The position numbers and the translations under genes are program-made. Of a DNA stretch of 51,165 bases, positions 30,796 through 39,187 are shown one piece after another (within the stretch, counting starts at the first letter, position 1; each line of letters starts with the position of its first letter). The stretch covers positions 1-51,165 of the forward strand of contig MPUH01000482.1 of the NCBI GenBank assembly GCA_001970955.1, read 5' to 3'. The notes below the pieces were generated by a model. The model searched no databases and had not been told where the DNA came from. It saw only the letters and a program-made list of their open reading frames with translations. The DNA is from Stentor coeruleus. Lineage: Eukaryota; Ciliophora; Heterotrichea; Heterotrichida; Stentoridae.

Positions 30796-31656
30796 TTACC
30801 CTATCTGTTTTTTCATAAGCTTCTTGGTTTTTTTCTTATGAGTTTGATTTTCTTCATTTTTCTTATCGTGATAATTTATCTTATATTTTTTCTTTTCTCC
30901 TTTATTTGTTTTTATTTTCTTATTCACAAGTTCATCATTTGCTTTTATTTCTAAGTTTTTTTTATATACTTCAAGTGAATATTTCCTAACTCGACGTGGG
31001 TAGAGGATTATTTTAATATTTTTTTGTAGAAATTTCTTCATATAACCAACTAAGTCTAAACAATTTTCATTTACAAGAAATTTAGATATCAGTTCAGATT
31101 TAATATAATTTATTGATGATTTCATTTTGTCTGCTTCTTCAACTAAGCATTCATTAGTAAAATAAAAAGATATGGTGTAATTTGATATAGTTTCTATAGA
31201 TATCCAAAGAATATCATCAATTTGTAATAAAAGTTCATTTTTATCTAAAAAGTTATCCAAGTTCAAGTCGTAATTCTTGAATAAAAGTTTGGCTTTTTCA
31301 ACTTCGTCGCTGTTTCCAAGAATAATACTTAATGTGCGAATCTGTCTTGAATTAAGTATCAGATTTTTTCTTACAATTAGTTTATTCGTAGTGAATTGAG
31401 AATAAAATTTTTCTTTACCAGCATAATCAAAGCCCATAATCTTTGCAACTTTGTTTAAGTTTTTATTTGTAATTTCATCATCATATGAATAACGATGAAT
31501 ATGGTTGTCAAGATCAACTGAAGAAAATTTCTCAAGGCCTAAAGATTTTTCTACTTGTCTACATGCATTTAGTATTAACTCATTTTCTACTAGAGAGTTG
31601 TTTTGCATATTATGAAAACTCCTTTCAAGCCACTCTTTCGAATCTGCACATCCCAT
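30796..31656 (-). CDS. N-myristoylation-type MGC protein, paralogue 2 of 3 (intact EF-hand loop)
   Basis: The 286-residue protein starts MGCADS, predicting myristoylation and palmitoylation. The core follows paralogues 1 and 3: a helix with HRYSYDDEITNKNLNKVAK, then NSRQIRTLSIILGN, then KNYDLNLDNFLDKNELLLQI and DDILWISIETI. Within it DLNLDNFLDKNE is a regular 12-residue EF-hand loop (D1, N3, D5, D9, E12), so calcium binding is likely. This is the only one of the three copies with a full loop. The C-terminal 45 residues are very Lys-rich, which could bind acidic lipid or nucleic acid. A calcium-sensing membrane-associated protein is the best reading. Its ATG context (aaatggg) is the same as in its neighbours. 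Confidence 0.82.
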   Translation of the reverse strand: MGCADSKEWLERSFHNMQNNSLVENELILNACRQVEKSLGLEKFSSVDLDNHIHRYSYDDEITNKNLNKVAKIMGFDYAGKEKFYSQFTTNKLIVRKNLILNSRQIRTLSIILGNSDEVEKAKLLFKNYDLNLDNFLDKNELLLQIDDILWISIETISNYTISFYFTNECLVEEADKMKSSINYIKSELISKFLVNENCLDLVGYMKKFLQKNIKIILYPRRVRKYSLEVYKKNLEIKANDELVNKKIKTNKGEKKKYKINYHDKKNEENQTHKKKTKKLMKKQIG

Positions 31657-31941
31657 TTATTTTTTAGATTGGAATATGATTATTATGTTTTAAGGATTTT
31701 TAAACGCTGAACATTTAAAAGTTCTATGATTTTGAGAAGATGATATTTTTATTAGGGAAAATAATGTAGGTTTACGTTTGTCCTTATAGATCGCAACTTG
31801 TTATAACATTGCATATTTCCTTCTCGAATTTTATGTATCTTGAGCCATTAGTGAGATGCTTAATATACATACAATTCTCTGTTTTATCTTCTCTAGCATA
31901 TAGAAAAAATATTACACAAATTAAATTATCCTATTTTCTTA

Positions 31942-32778
31942 TTAACTTCTTACAAACTTATATTGATTATCGCTTTGTGACCTCAAGTGCCTAATTTTTG
32001 TTCTTTTTTTAAGATAGTTTGATTTTTTATATACAATACCTCCAAGACCTGAACAACACAATCTAATTCCATGAGGACTTGCAAGTTTTCTCGCTTCTTC
32101 GTTACTGAGTTTAGCTATAAAATCGTTTTTAGTAATAAATTTTTTATTGCCTAGAATCAAATCTATAAAGAATATAGTCATGTTACTTTTAAGACTAAGA
32201 AAATTTACTATGTCAGATCTAATACCTGAATGATCTGGGAAAAGAAAGCGGGCTTGTTTTGGAATAACATTTAAAGCTATAAACAAAATATCTTTTATTA
32301 GTCTTTTTACAGATACTGCATCAAGGATTTGCTCAGGATTCAAGCTGTAGTTCTCAAATAGCAACTGTGATTTTTCAGATAATTCTCCTTTTGCTATAAG
32401 AATTACTAATGTTTTTATTCTCTGGGTATTATATAAAATATCATTACTCTCTTCATTTGTTTTAAAGTATTTATAAGAGCTAAAATCGCTAGGGTTATAA
32501 TTTTTAAGTTGTATCAGTACATTTCTAAGATTTCCTTCTGAAATTTTATTAGATTTAGAATATTTTTCAATAAAATCAACTACTTCATTTGCTTTAAAGC
32601 TATCAAATCCAAAATGTGTTTCAGCATCTTTATAAATTATGTCACTTGGTATATCAGATATAGTATTTATTGTTGTATCCATTGTCAAAGATCTCTTACT
32701 ATTTGATCTTGCTTGTTTATTGCTTTTGGGTTTAGTTTTAGTTGAAACATCAGATGAACGTGATTCTGAGCAGCCCAT
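31942..32778 (-). CDS. N-myristoylation-type MGC protein, paralogue 3 of 3 (degenerate EF-hand)
   Basis: The 278-residue protein starts MGCSES, as in paralogue 1, followed by a basic Ser-rich linker. The core again has VDFIEKYSKSNKISEGNLRN, then YNTQRIKTLVILIAKG, then LLFENYSLNPEQILDAVSVK and DILFIALNVIPKQARFLF. The EF-hand position (SLNPEQILDAVSVK) has lost most ligands. The C-terminus is basic. It is the outermost copy of the tandem array and is divergent from the MORN gene, whose ATG is 245 bp away, so the two share a start region. Function unknown beyond expected membrane anchoring. Confidence 0.8.
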   Translation of the reverse strand: MGCSESRSSDVSTKTKPKSNKQARSNSKRSLTMDTTINTISDIPSDIIYKDAETHFGFDSFKANEVVDFIEKYSKSNKISEGNLRNVLIQLKNYNPSDFSSYKYFKTNEESNDILYNTQRIKTLVILIAKGELSEKSQLLFENYSLNPEQILDAVSVKRLIKDILFIALNVIPKQARFLFPDHSGIRSDIVNFLSLKSNMTIFFIDLILGNKKFITKNDFIAKLSNEEARKLASPHGIRLCCSGLGGIVYKKSNYLKKRTKIRHLRSQSDNQYKFVRS

Positions 32779-33023
32779 ATTTATAACAACTTATAACTAT
32801 ATTCTGTAATATTAATATTAAATTTACTAATTTCAGTTCCTTATCCCAAACACATAATAACCTCTAATTGTATCTAATAAACTACTCTAATCTACTTCTT
32901 ATAATCTTCCCAGTATCTTCCAAACCTATCTTTTCATCAGCTTCTTTATAAAACCTGCTCTATAATTCCCGCAAATAAAATTTCAATTTTAACAGCCTCA
33001 AACTTCTTTAATCATAATAACAA

Positions 33024-34430
33024 ATGGATTTTTCTCTACCTCCACCAGCATCATATTTCCAATACAAAGAAATGAAAATCCCTCGTTTACCAGTTCTTTT
33101 CTCACCAACACCAAGCCGCCGTACTCAATCAATAGTCAAAAACTGTGACAGTCGTTTTATTCTATCAAATTCAATAGACGAGCCAGTTTTATCAAGTGAA
33201 ATTCGTAAGTCAAACAGTCCTCGTAAACCCCGTAACTTAAAATCTTTAAATATCGAATCTCCAGTAGTTGATGAACTGAATTTAGCAATAAAATACATAA
33301 TATCTAATAAACCAAGAATCTCTAAATCTCCTTTACGTAAAGCGACCTTATATTCTGTGCATTTTGCAAAAAACAATGAAGAAACTGATGTGAATGGGTT
33401 TGTTCAAGCATTATTTACCCATGAACCTTCACCATATAGGAAAATAGGTTTAACTTCTGAACCTGAAGCTTTAGATATCAGAGCAGCTGAAAAAATATTG
33501 CAGGATGCGAAAAAAATCATCAAACATGGGGTTGCTAAAAAAACTGTTCATTTAGAAAAAGCGACTTTAATTGAAGAGTTTTGGAAAAGCCAGATCTCAA
33601 AAGAGAAAACTGAAAGATGGGATATTTTCGAAGAAGGACTTTTAACTTTTTTTGACAATTATATGGTCTGTAACTATGGAAGTCTTAGGAAACTAAACTG
33701 GAAAAAACTATTTTCTAAGCTTTATTCGAAAATAAGCATAGAAAGCGATGATATTAGCATGTGGCCGATGTCCCCATCAAGACTTAAACCCCCAAAATAC
33801 TCAGTGCGGGTTGTAAAATTTACTACTTTTGCGAATTTTATAGCTAATTCTGAACTACACAAAGTCATGCTTGGGTGTATTGAAGAAATACCTTTTTATA
33901 TAGAAAACTTAAGAAAAGGTACAAATTACGCTTTTAGCTGTGGATGTTATTATAAAGGTGAATGGAAAGATGGGAGAAAAGAAGGAAGTGGTACAATGGA
34001 TTTTTGTTCAGGTGAACAATATATTGGGAATTTTAATAGAGGATTTAGAGAAGATTATGGGACACTTATTGGGAATAATTATATATACAAAGGAGATTTT
34101 AAAAAGGATAAGTTTCATGGATATGGGAAAATGAAGTTTCCTGATAGGTCAGTGTATGAAGGATTATGGGTTAAAAATGATATGAGTAATGGGAAATATG
34201 ATATTGGAGATGGGACTGTTTATGTTGGAGAATGGTATATGTCTACTTATGAAGGGAAAGGGAAACTTATTTTATCTGATGGGACAAGGAAGAAAGGTAT
34301 GTGGAAAGGGGGGAGATTGTGTGGAGAAGGAACAGTGAAATACCCTGATTCAACTGTTATTAGAGGGTTTTTTGTAGATGATGTGCTACAGGGAGAACAG
34401 GTTGATACTCAGGATAAAGAGGAGGATTAA
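33024..34430 (+). CDS. MORN-repeat protein
   Basis: The 468-residue protein has a basic, Ser/Pro-rich, probably disordered N-terminal region (about 1-100), a mixed helical middle, and at about 308-450 a run of six to seven MORN repeats: YKGEWKDGRKEGSGTM, YIGNFNRGFREDYGTL, YKGDFKKDKFHGYGKM, YEGLWVKNDMSNG, YVGEWYMSTYEGKGKL and further copies. MORN repeats form a beta meander that binds membranes or makes dimers, and in ciliates and other protists they occur in cortical, basal-body and axonemal proteins. No kinase (PIPK) or SET domain is attached. A role in the cell cortex is inference. The upstream 100 bp are C-rich, consistent with a plus-strand start. Confidence 0.88.
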   Translation: MDFSLPPPASYFQYKEMKIPRLPVLFSPTPSRRTQSIVKNCDSRFILSNSIDEPVLSSEIRKSNSPRKPRNLKSLNIESPVVDELNLAIKYIISNKPRISKSPLRKATLYSVHFAKNNEETDVNGFVQALFTHEPSPYRKIGLTSEPEALDIRAAEKILQDAKKIIKHGVAKKTVHLEKATLIEEFWKSQISKEKTERWDIFEEGLLTFFDNYMVCNYGSLRKLNWKKLFSKLYSKISIESDDISMWPMSPSRLKPPKYSVRVVKFTTFANFIANSELHKVMLGCIEEIPFYIENLRKGTNYAFSCGCYYKGEWKDGRKEGSGTMDFCSGEQYIGNFNRGFREDYGTLIGNNYIYKGDFKKDKFHGYGKMKFPDRSVYEGLWVKNDMSNGKYDIGDGTVYVGEWYMSTYEGKGKLILSDGTRKKGMWKGGRLCGEGTVKYPDSTVIRGFFVDDVLQGEQVDTQDKEED

Positions 34431-34774
34431 TGTAAAAATGCTTTTTATGATTTTTAGGGTTGAGCTTATATGAAGATATTTTTTTTATAAGACTATGAGT
34501 AAATATTAAGCTAATTTTATATGGTTTTTATGTAGATTCATTTTTTTTACTTCATAAATATTGATTATGTTAAAAAATATATCAAGAAATTAAACTTCAA
34601 GTGTATTTTTGTATATAAAAAAAATGTTTTACTCTAATGAACATGTGATTCCTTAATATACCTTATAAAAAAGTCATAATTTTTCTTACAAAAATTCCTT
34701 TTCATATAATATTCCTTCAAATAAACTATAAAAAAACAGTTTATCTAAGTTAATAATCTAAAAAATATAATTTA
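34431..34774. other. Intergenic
   Basis: About 345 bases between two plus-strand genes; AT-rich with nothing recognisable. Confidence 0.5.
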
Positions 34775-35779
34775 ATGGACGAACAAACTACTAAGCGCAA
34801 AAAGTCTGTCAAAAGGCAATTCGAGTTCTCGAACGATATCTTCGAGCGATACCGTCGTATCAGGAGAAAAATCGATGCTTTACGGGCGAAAAAAAGACTC
34901 CAAGAAGCCTTTAAGTCTTCTCCGATCCCAAAAATCAACGAGCATTCTCGCAAAATCCTCAAATCTCCTAAAAAACTAAAGCCTTTCTCCCCTTCACGCT
35001 TGCAAAAAACCCAAAACATAATCAAAAACTCGCGTTTTATGCCAAAATCCATAAAAATCTCATTAGTAAGCCTAATGACCCCAATAAAAAAGTCATCAAT
35101 AGCTACAGAAAGACTATCATCCAACAGTATTTCTATATCCAGTTCCCGAGCTGGTACTTCATCATTTTACCCATCATTAGTCAGACCATCCAGGCTAAAA
35201 AAATGTGAAAGCGACTCTTTTTTACCAAATGACATCGAATCCCGTAACAAGTTATTATTTAATCTTCGTGAAAAGGCAAGTTTCCGTGGTTTTTTAACTG
35301 AACCTCAAGAACCTCCTGAAGGAAAATCGATACACGAACGTACCCAACGATGGCTTATAAGAAAAAAGAATCGTTTGGAAAGCGAGAGAAAGTCAAAAGA
35401 AGATAAATCATTATCAATATGCACTTTTAAACCGAAACTTATATCGAAAAAGTTTTATTCTATGATTAAAACTAGTAGGACACAATCATCTGAAGGGTCA
35501 AATATAGATATTAGGAGTAGGAATAGGCTTTCTAAAGCATTTACTCAGAACTCGAAGTCTGTAAGTACATTGAGTTGCTTGATTAAACCTACTTCAACTA
35601 GTTCGGCTAATAGTCCCAGATCGTTTTTGTATGAAAAACCGTATTTTGCAATCACTCCATATGAAAAAATCACCCCAATCAAAATGGATGTTGGGTACAA
35701 GCATGGCTTCACTCAAAGGCTTAAGGTTAAGTCCCAGCCCATGCTTAATTATAGCAAAATACATTTGAAAACAAGCTAA
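34775..35779 (+). CDS. Basic Ser-rich protein, probably cytoskeletal, unidentified
   Basis: The 334-residue protein is strongly basic and rich in Ser, Lys and Arg, with several SP, SR and SS sites, so much of it is likely disordered and phosphorylated. A short ordered-looking part at about 180-225 reads GKSIHERTQRWLIRKKNRLE, then SICTFKPKL. The order of E-R-x-x-x-W, basic helix and C-T-F-x-P-K/x resembles a short motif often seen in ciliate and other protist cytoskeletal or basal-body proteins; this is from memory of the pattern, not a firm family call. No enzyme domain is present. Base composition at the 5' end is less AT-rich than its neighbours. Confidence 0.7.
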   Translation: MDEQTTKRKKSVKRQFEFSNDIFERYRRIRRKIDALRAKKRLQEAFKSSPIPKINEHSRKILKSPKKLKPFSPSRLQKTQNIIKNSRFMPKSIKISLVSLMTPIKKSSIATERLSSNSISISSSRAGTSSFYPSLVRPSRLKKCESDSFLPNDIESRNKLLFNLREKASFRGFLTEPQEPPEGKSIHERTQRWLIRKKNRLESERKSKEDKSLSICTFKPKLISKKFYSMIKTSRTQSSEGSNIDIRSRNRLSKAFTQNSKSVSTLSCLIKPTSTSSANSPRSFLYEKPYFAITPYEKITPIKMDVGYKHGFTQRLKVKSQPMLNYSKIHLKTS

Positions 35780-35820
35780 TTATGGTTAGATTATATTAAT
35801 ATCCCACATTTTTATAATAA

Positions 35821-36735
35821 ATGTCAATTACCTCTTCTGAAAGTTCAGATGAAATCCCACAATTACCTTGTGCAAACCCAAGCGAGCACATTGAATATCC
35901 TCATAAAGAACCTTCAGCAGAATCAGAGTTTTATGAGTTTTTCAATTCACTTTTCAGTATAAACTTAGGCGAGGCAGATCAACAAGAAATCAAAGCTTTT
36001 TGTTCTGTGCTTGAAAGAGCTACAATTAATGTCAGAGAAAAACTAGCTGCTGATGATAGGATTGAAAATTTTATATATACAATTATTGTTAGAGCTGATG
36101 TTATGGTTAGTGATCTTATTGAGATTTATGCTCCAGTTGAAAGTGAGAAATTCATAAAACTTATTCCAATATTAATTTGGATATTCCTTTCGCAGAAAAG
36201 CAAAAGGTTTGTTGAGCCGTTATTGGTGAAATATTATGAGAGTATGAAAACGAAATATCAAGATTTTTTGAAAAATATTACATATGGAGGGGAGATTAAT
36301 AGGCTTAGTCATACTCCAATTAGTAATGAAGAAAAAAGTCAGGTTGTTTTAATCTACCTAGCATGTTACTTATATAATCTAGAAAGTATCACTGAAGGGT
36401 CAGTTAAATGCTTCTTGGCCTTAGTACGAAATATGATTACAGGTATAGATTCACCCCCATACAACTTAATAACAATTGATGAAGATATTCAGTTCCGCAA
36501 AGCTAATATGATCTCTTCAGAACCTTTAATTGGCAGCCAACACAAAATACTCCAACACAAATTTTCACGAGAAGAAGTTTTAATTATTCTTTACATAATC
36601 TCAAAGTTTCCAGATTACTACAACATTTCAAGAAAATTTACAACTGAGCTCTTTTTAACGTATTGCCAAAAAGAACTTATTCCAGAAGGCATTTTCTTAT
36701 GCCAATACCTTTTAACTTCAGTAATAATCGACTAA
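35821..36735 (+). CDS. Hyccin (FAM126)-like protein
   Basis: The 304-residue protein is helical after an acidic/Ser-rich start. It has the pattern of the hyccin family: a helix KLIPILIWIFLSQ followed by VEPLLVKYYES, close to the hyccin LPELIW-YL and IEALLL-YN segment; a middle helix VVLIYLACYLYNLESITEG; and an end with LFLTYCQKELIPEGIFLCQY, close to the hyccin segment with ELYPEPLL. Hyccin stabilises the plasma-membrane phosphatidylinositol 4-kinase complex with TTC7 and EFR3. If right, this protein would help make PI4P at the cell surface. The likeness is from remembered helices, so moderate. It lies 41 bp after the basic protein gene on the same strand and is convergent with Atg8, whose stop is about 25 bp away. 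Confidence 0.55.
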   Translation: MSITSSESSDEIPQLPCANPSEHIEYPHKEPSAESEFYEFFNSLFSINLGEADQQEIKAFCSVLERATINVREKLAADDRIENFIYTIIVRADVMVSDLIEIYAPVESEKFIKLIPILIWIFLSQKSKRFVEPLLVKYYESMKTKYQDFLKNITYGGEINRLSHTPISNEEKSQVVLIYLACYLYNLESITEGSVKCFLALVRNMITGIDSPPYNLITIDEDIQFRKANMISSEPLIGSQHKILQHKFSREEVLIILYIISKFPDYYNISRKFTTELFLTYCQKELIPEGIFLCQYLLTSVIID

Positions 36736-36759
36736 TTCTAATATTAAAACATTATAGGA

Positions 36760-37116
36760 TTATCCCCATATAGCTTCTGATGAGTATTTTATATATAAAA
36801 ATCCATCAGGGTCTTTAAATTCTTCATATATGCTATTAAAGCTTCTGTTCAATGCAGGGAAAATCCCATTACTCATCGTCACATACAAGGCTTCTTGTTT
36901 TTTCAAACTAAGTTTCTGTCTTAGTATATATAAAAACTCATGAAACGTGAACCATTTCGGGACAAGGAATTTATTACATGGCAAATTGTAATTGTTTTTA
37001 GCATGGTCTTGTTTTTCAACAATAACTGGGACTTTTCCATAAAAACTTTGTCTGAGTTTCTGGCTTTCTGCAAGTCTTTCTGATACATTTAGGATTTTGA
37101 TACTATTTTCTTTCAT
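36760..37116 (-). CDS. ATG8: Atg8 ubiquitin-like autophagy protein
   Basis: The 118-residue length is typical. The fold markers are all present: an N-terminal helix with RLAESQKLRQSF (14-25), then KVPVIVEK (28-35), CNKFLVPKWFTFHEFLYILR (47-66), the LYVTMSNGIFP strand, and DPDGFLYIKYSSE (102-114). It ends with Trp-Gly and the stop follows the Gly directly. In most Atg8 proteins Atg4 must remove residues after this glycine; here the glycine is already exposed, so the product should be ready for Atg7/Atg3 lipidation to phosphatidylethanolamine. Atg4 would still be needed for delipidation. It acts on phagophore and autophagosome membranes. The start lies 19 bp from the stop of the AGC kinase gene on the same strand. 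Confidence 0.95.
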   Translation of the reverse strand: MKENSIKILNVSERLAESQKLRQSFYGKVPVIVEKQDHAKNNYNLPCNKFLVPKWFTFHEFLYILRQKLSLKKQEALYVTMSNGIFPALNRSFNSIYEEFKDPDGFLYIKYSSEAIWG

Positions 37117-37135
37117 TATATAAATTATTAGGTAT

Positions 37136-38104
37136 TTAGAAATCTGTGAATAAATTATTCACCATGTCAGAAGCTGGTAAGAAAAAAGTAGGGTCGTCAT
37201 TATATTGGGGAAAATAAGAAGTATTATCTGGGGATATTATGTTAGGAATCCAAGGAGCAGGGATGGTTTTATTATTGACAGTAGTAAAATCTAGTGCATT
37301 AAACCATGAACTCTGTTTTATCTCCTGGCTATCATACTTATGGCCGAGTCTGTTTTCAGGATTTACAATTAAAAGCTCAGAAATAAGGTCCACAGCTTCT
37401 GAAGTTAGACCTTCAGGGATCAAGAACTCACTTTTTAATATTTTTTTATAGATCTCATAAGGGTTGGGGTCATAAAAAGGAGAGTTTCCAACAAGCATTT
37501 CATATATTAAATTTCCAAAAGCCCACCAGTCAATATCTTTGCCATAGCCTTCTGATTTGATGATTTCAGGAGCAAGATACTCAAACCCACAGATTGTAAA
37601 AGTTTTCTCCTGGGCACTTTTGCAAAATCCAAAGTCTACGATTTTTATATTCCCTTGACTATCAATTAGTATATTTTCCAACTTTAAGTCTCTATACATA
37701 TATCCTTGTAAATGAATTTCTTCTATAGCTAAGAGTATCTGAGCTGAATAAAAAAACACTGTATCTGTTGGGAAATGGTGACACAAACATAGATGAGAAA
37801 AAAGCTCACCTCCTGGAACATATTCAAGGAGAAGATAAAGACAGGAGTAATCTTGGAAAGATGAATAAAGTTTGATTATAAAAGGACTATCAAGAAGCTG
37901 AAGGATAATTTTTTCAAGTTTGGAATGCGTGATTTGATTTAGTTTATATACAATTTCTTTTTTGATTATTTTTAGAGCGTAGAGATGATGAGATATATCA
38001 TTTTTTACTCGAACCAGTGAGATGCGTGAAAGTGTTCCAGTACCTGATTGGAGTATACCTATAGTTTTTAGGATAATAAGGTCATTTTTTTGAATGTTTT
38101 GCAT
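37136..38104 (-). CDS. AGC-family protein kinase, PKA/PKG-like
   Basis: The 322-residue kinase has a glycine loop GTGTLSRI (21-28; the third Gly is Ser), the ATP lysine in YALKIIKK (K45), helix-C Glu (E64), YRDLKLEN (catalytic D139), DFG (157-159), a TFTICGFEYLAPE activation segment and DIDWWAFG. It closes with the AGC tail: NDDPTFF and a final FTDF, the hydrophobic motif that in PKA is FTEF. Such kinases phosphorylate Ser/Thr after basic residues and are controlled by cyclic nucleotides through a separate regulator. Compared with the usual CGTPEYLAPE the segment is one residue short (CGFEYLAPE), losing the Thr and Pro of the P+1 loop. A cyclic-nucleotide-binding protein lies 7 kb away (45153-46406); a link is speculation. 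The stop is 19 bp before the Atg8 start. Confidence 0.93.
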   Translation of the reverse strand: MQNIQKNDLIILKTIGILQSGTGTLSRISLVRVKNDISHHLYALKIIKKEIVYKLNQITHSKLEKIILQLLDSPFIIKLYSSFQDYSCLYLLLEYVPGGELFSHLCLCHHFPTDTVFFYSAQILLAIEEIHLQGYMYRDLKLENILIDSQGNIKIVDFGFCKSAQEKTFTICGFEYLAPEIIKSEGYGKDIDWWAFGNLIYEMLVGNSPFYDPNPYEIYKKILKSEFLIPEGLTSEAVDLISELLIVNPENRLGHKYDSQEIKQSSWFNALDFTTVNNKTIPAPWIPNIISPDNTSYFPQYNDDPTFFLPASDMVNNLFTDF

Positions 38105-39187
38105 TTATTTTATGATTTTAGTCAGTGATATAATAAAGAGTTTCTCTTTAAGTTTTAATAAGGGTTTAGGTAAAATATTTTGGGTATGAATAGGAATTTA
38201 TATTAAGAAGATGTTGAAGTTATGTAGTTTAAAAGTTTTATAACAAAAATTAGATGCAAATTTGAAATGATTGAATTTAAGGATTTAATTAGCTTAAATA
38301 ATTTTAAGGTTTTAGAAAATGAGAACTTCTCAGAGTATAAGTGAGATTTTTTTATAATAAGTATTTAGTATATTTTGTATAAGATAGTAATTAGAAAATA
38401 AATTATTGGATTTTTGAACTAATAAATAATACTTTTAATAAAGTTTGTTAAAGTAATGTAATTTAAGATTAATTATCAAAAGAGTTTCTGGGTATATAAT
38501 AGCAAAATATCAAAAAATAAATTCATATGCTTTTATTCGAAAAATACTTAAAACATCACTGATACCATATTTTTTTCATGACACTCAAGTAAGATTAAAA
38601 ACCAAAACTTTTAAAACCAATACAATAAACAGTATCGAGTTATAAAACCTTCAAAACTCACTCTTATTAAGAAATACAAACAAAAGTATTTTACACATAA
38701 TATTAGCATGTTTCGTATGCAAACAACAACAATAAATCCTTAAAATATAAATTTTTAAAACTAAAACTTAATATTACTCATAATCTTAAAGCAAAATTAT
38801 GCTTAGCCATACAATTCTAATGTTAAAAAATTACATGCTTTTGAGCAAAAAAATTATTTTCACTAGAGTATTTCCATTCTTGTGTTTTTAACGGAAGCTA
38901 GAATAATAAAAAAGTTTTAGTGATTTAATTTTCTCACATCTTTATATATTTTTATTTATATAAGTATCTATAAACTCCCATATCAATAACTCACTAATTT
39001 TCTCACCTTCCAAGTGAGTTTCATTTATTTTTTGCAATACTAAAAAGCGCTAAATTCTCTCAAGCCTAATTATTCTATAAATCATCAGTTATTTAACTTA
39101 AATTACTCAATTTTATTCCATTTATCCTAATCAAACAATTATAACTCTCATATTTAAATCAAGTCATTTTTAAAAAAATTAACGTTT
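38105..39187. other. Intergenic between divergent genes with composition switch
   Basis: About 1.08 kb. The left 350 bases are G-rich on the plus strand and the right 600 are C-rich, as expected for start regions of a minus gene on the left and a plus gene on the right. I see no gene, RNA or repeat. Confidence 0.55.
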
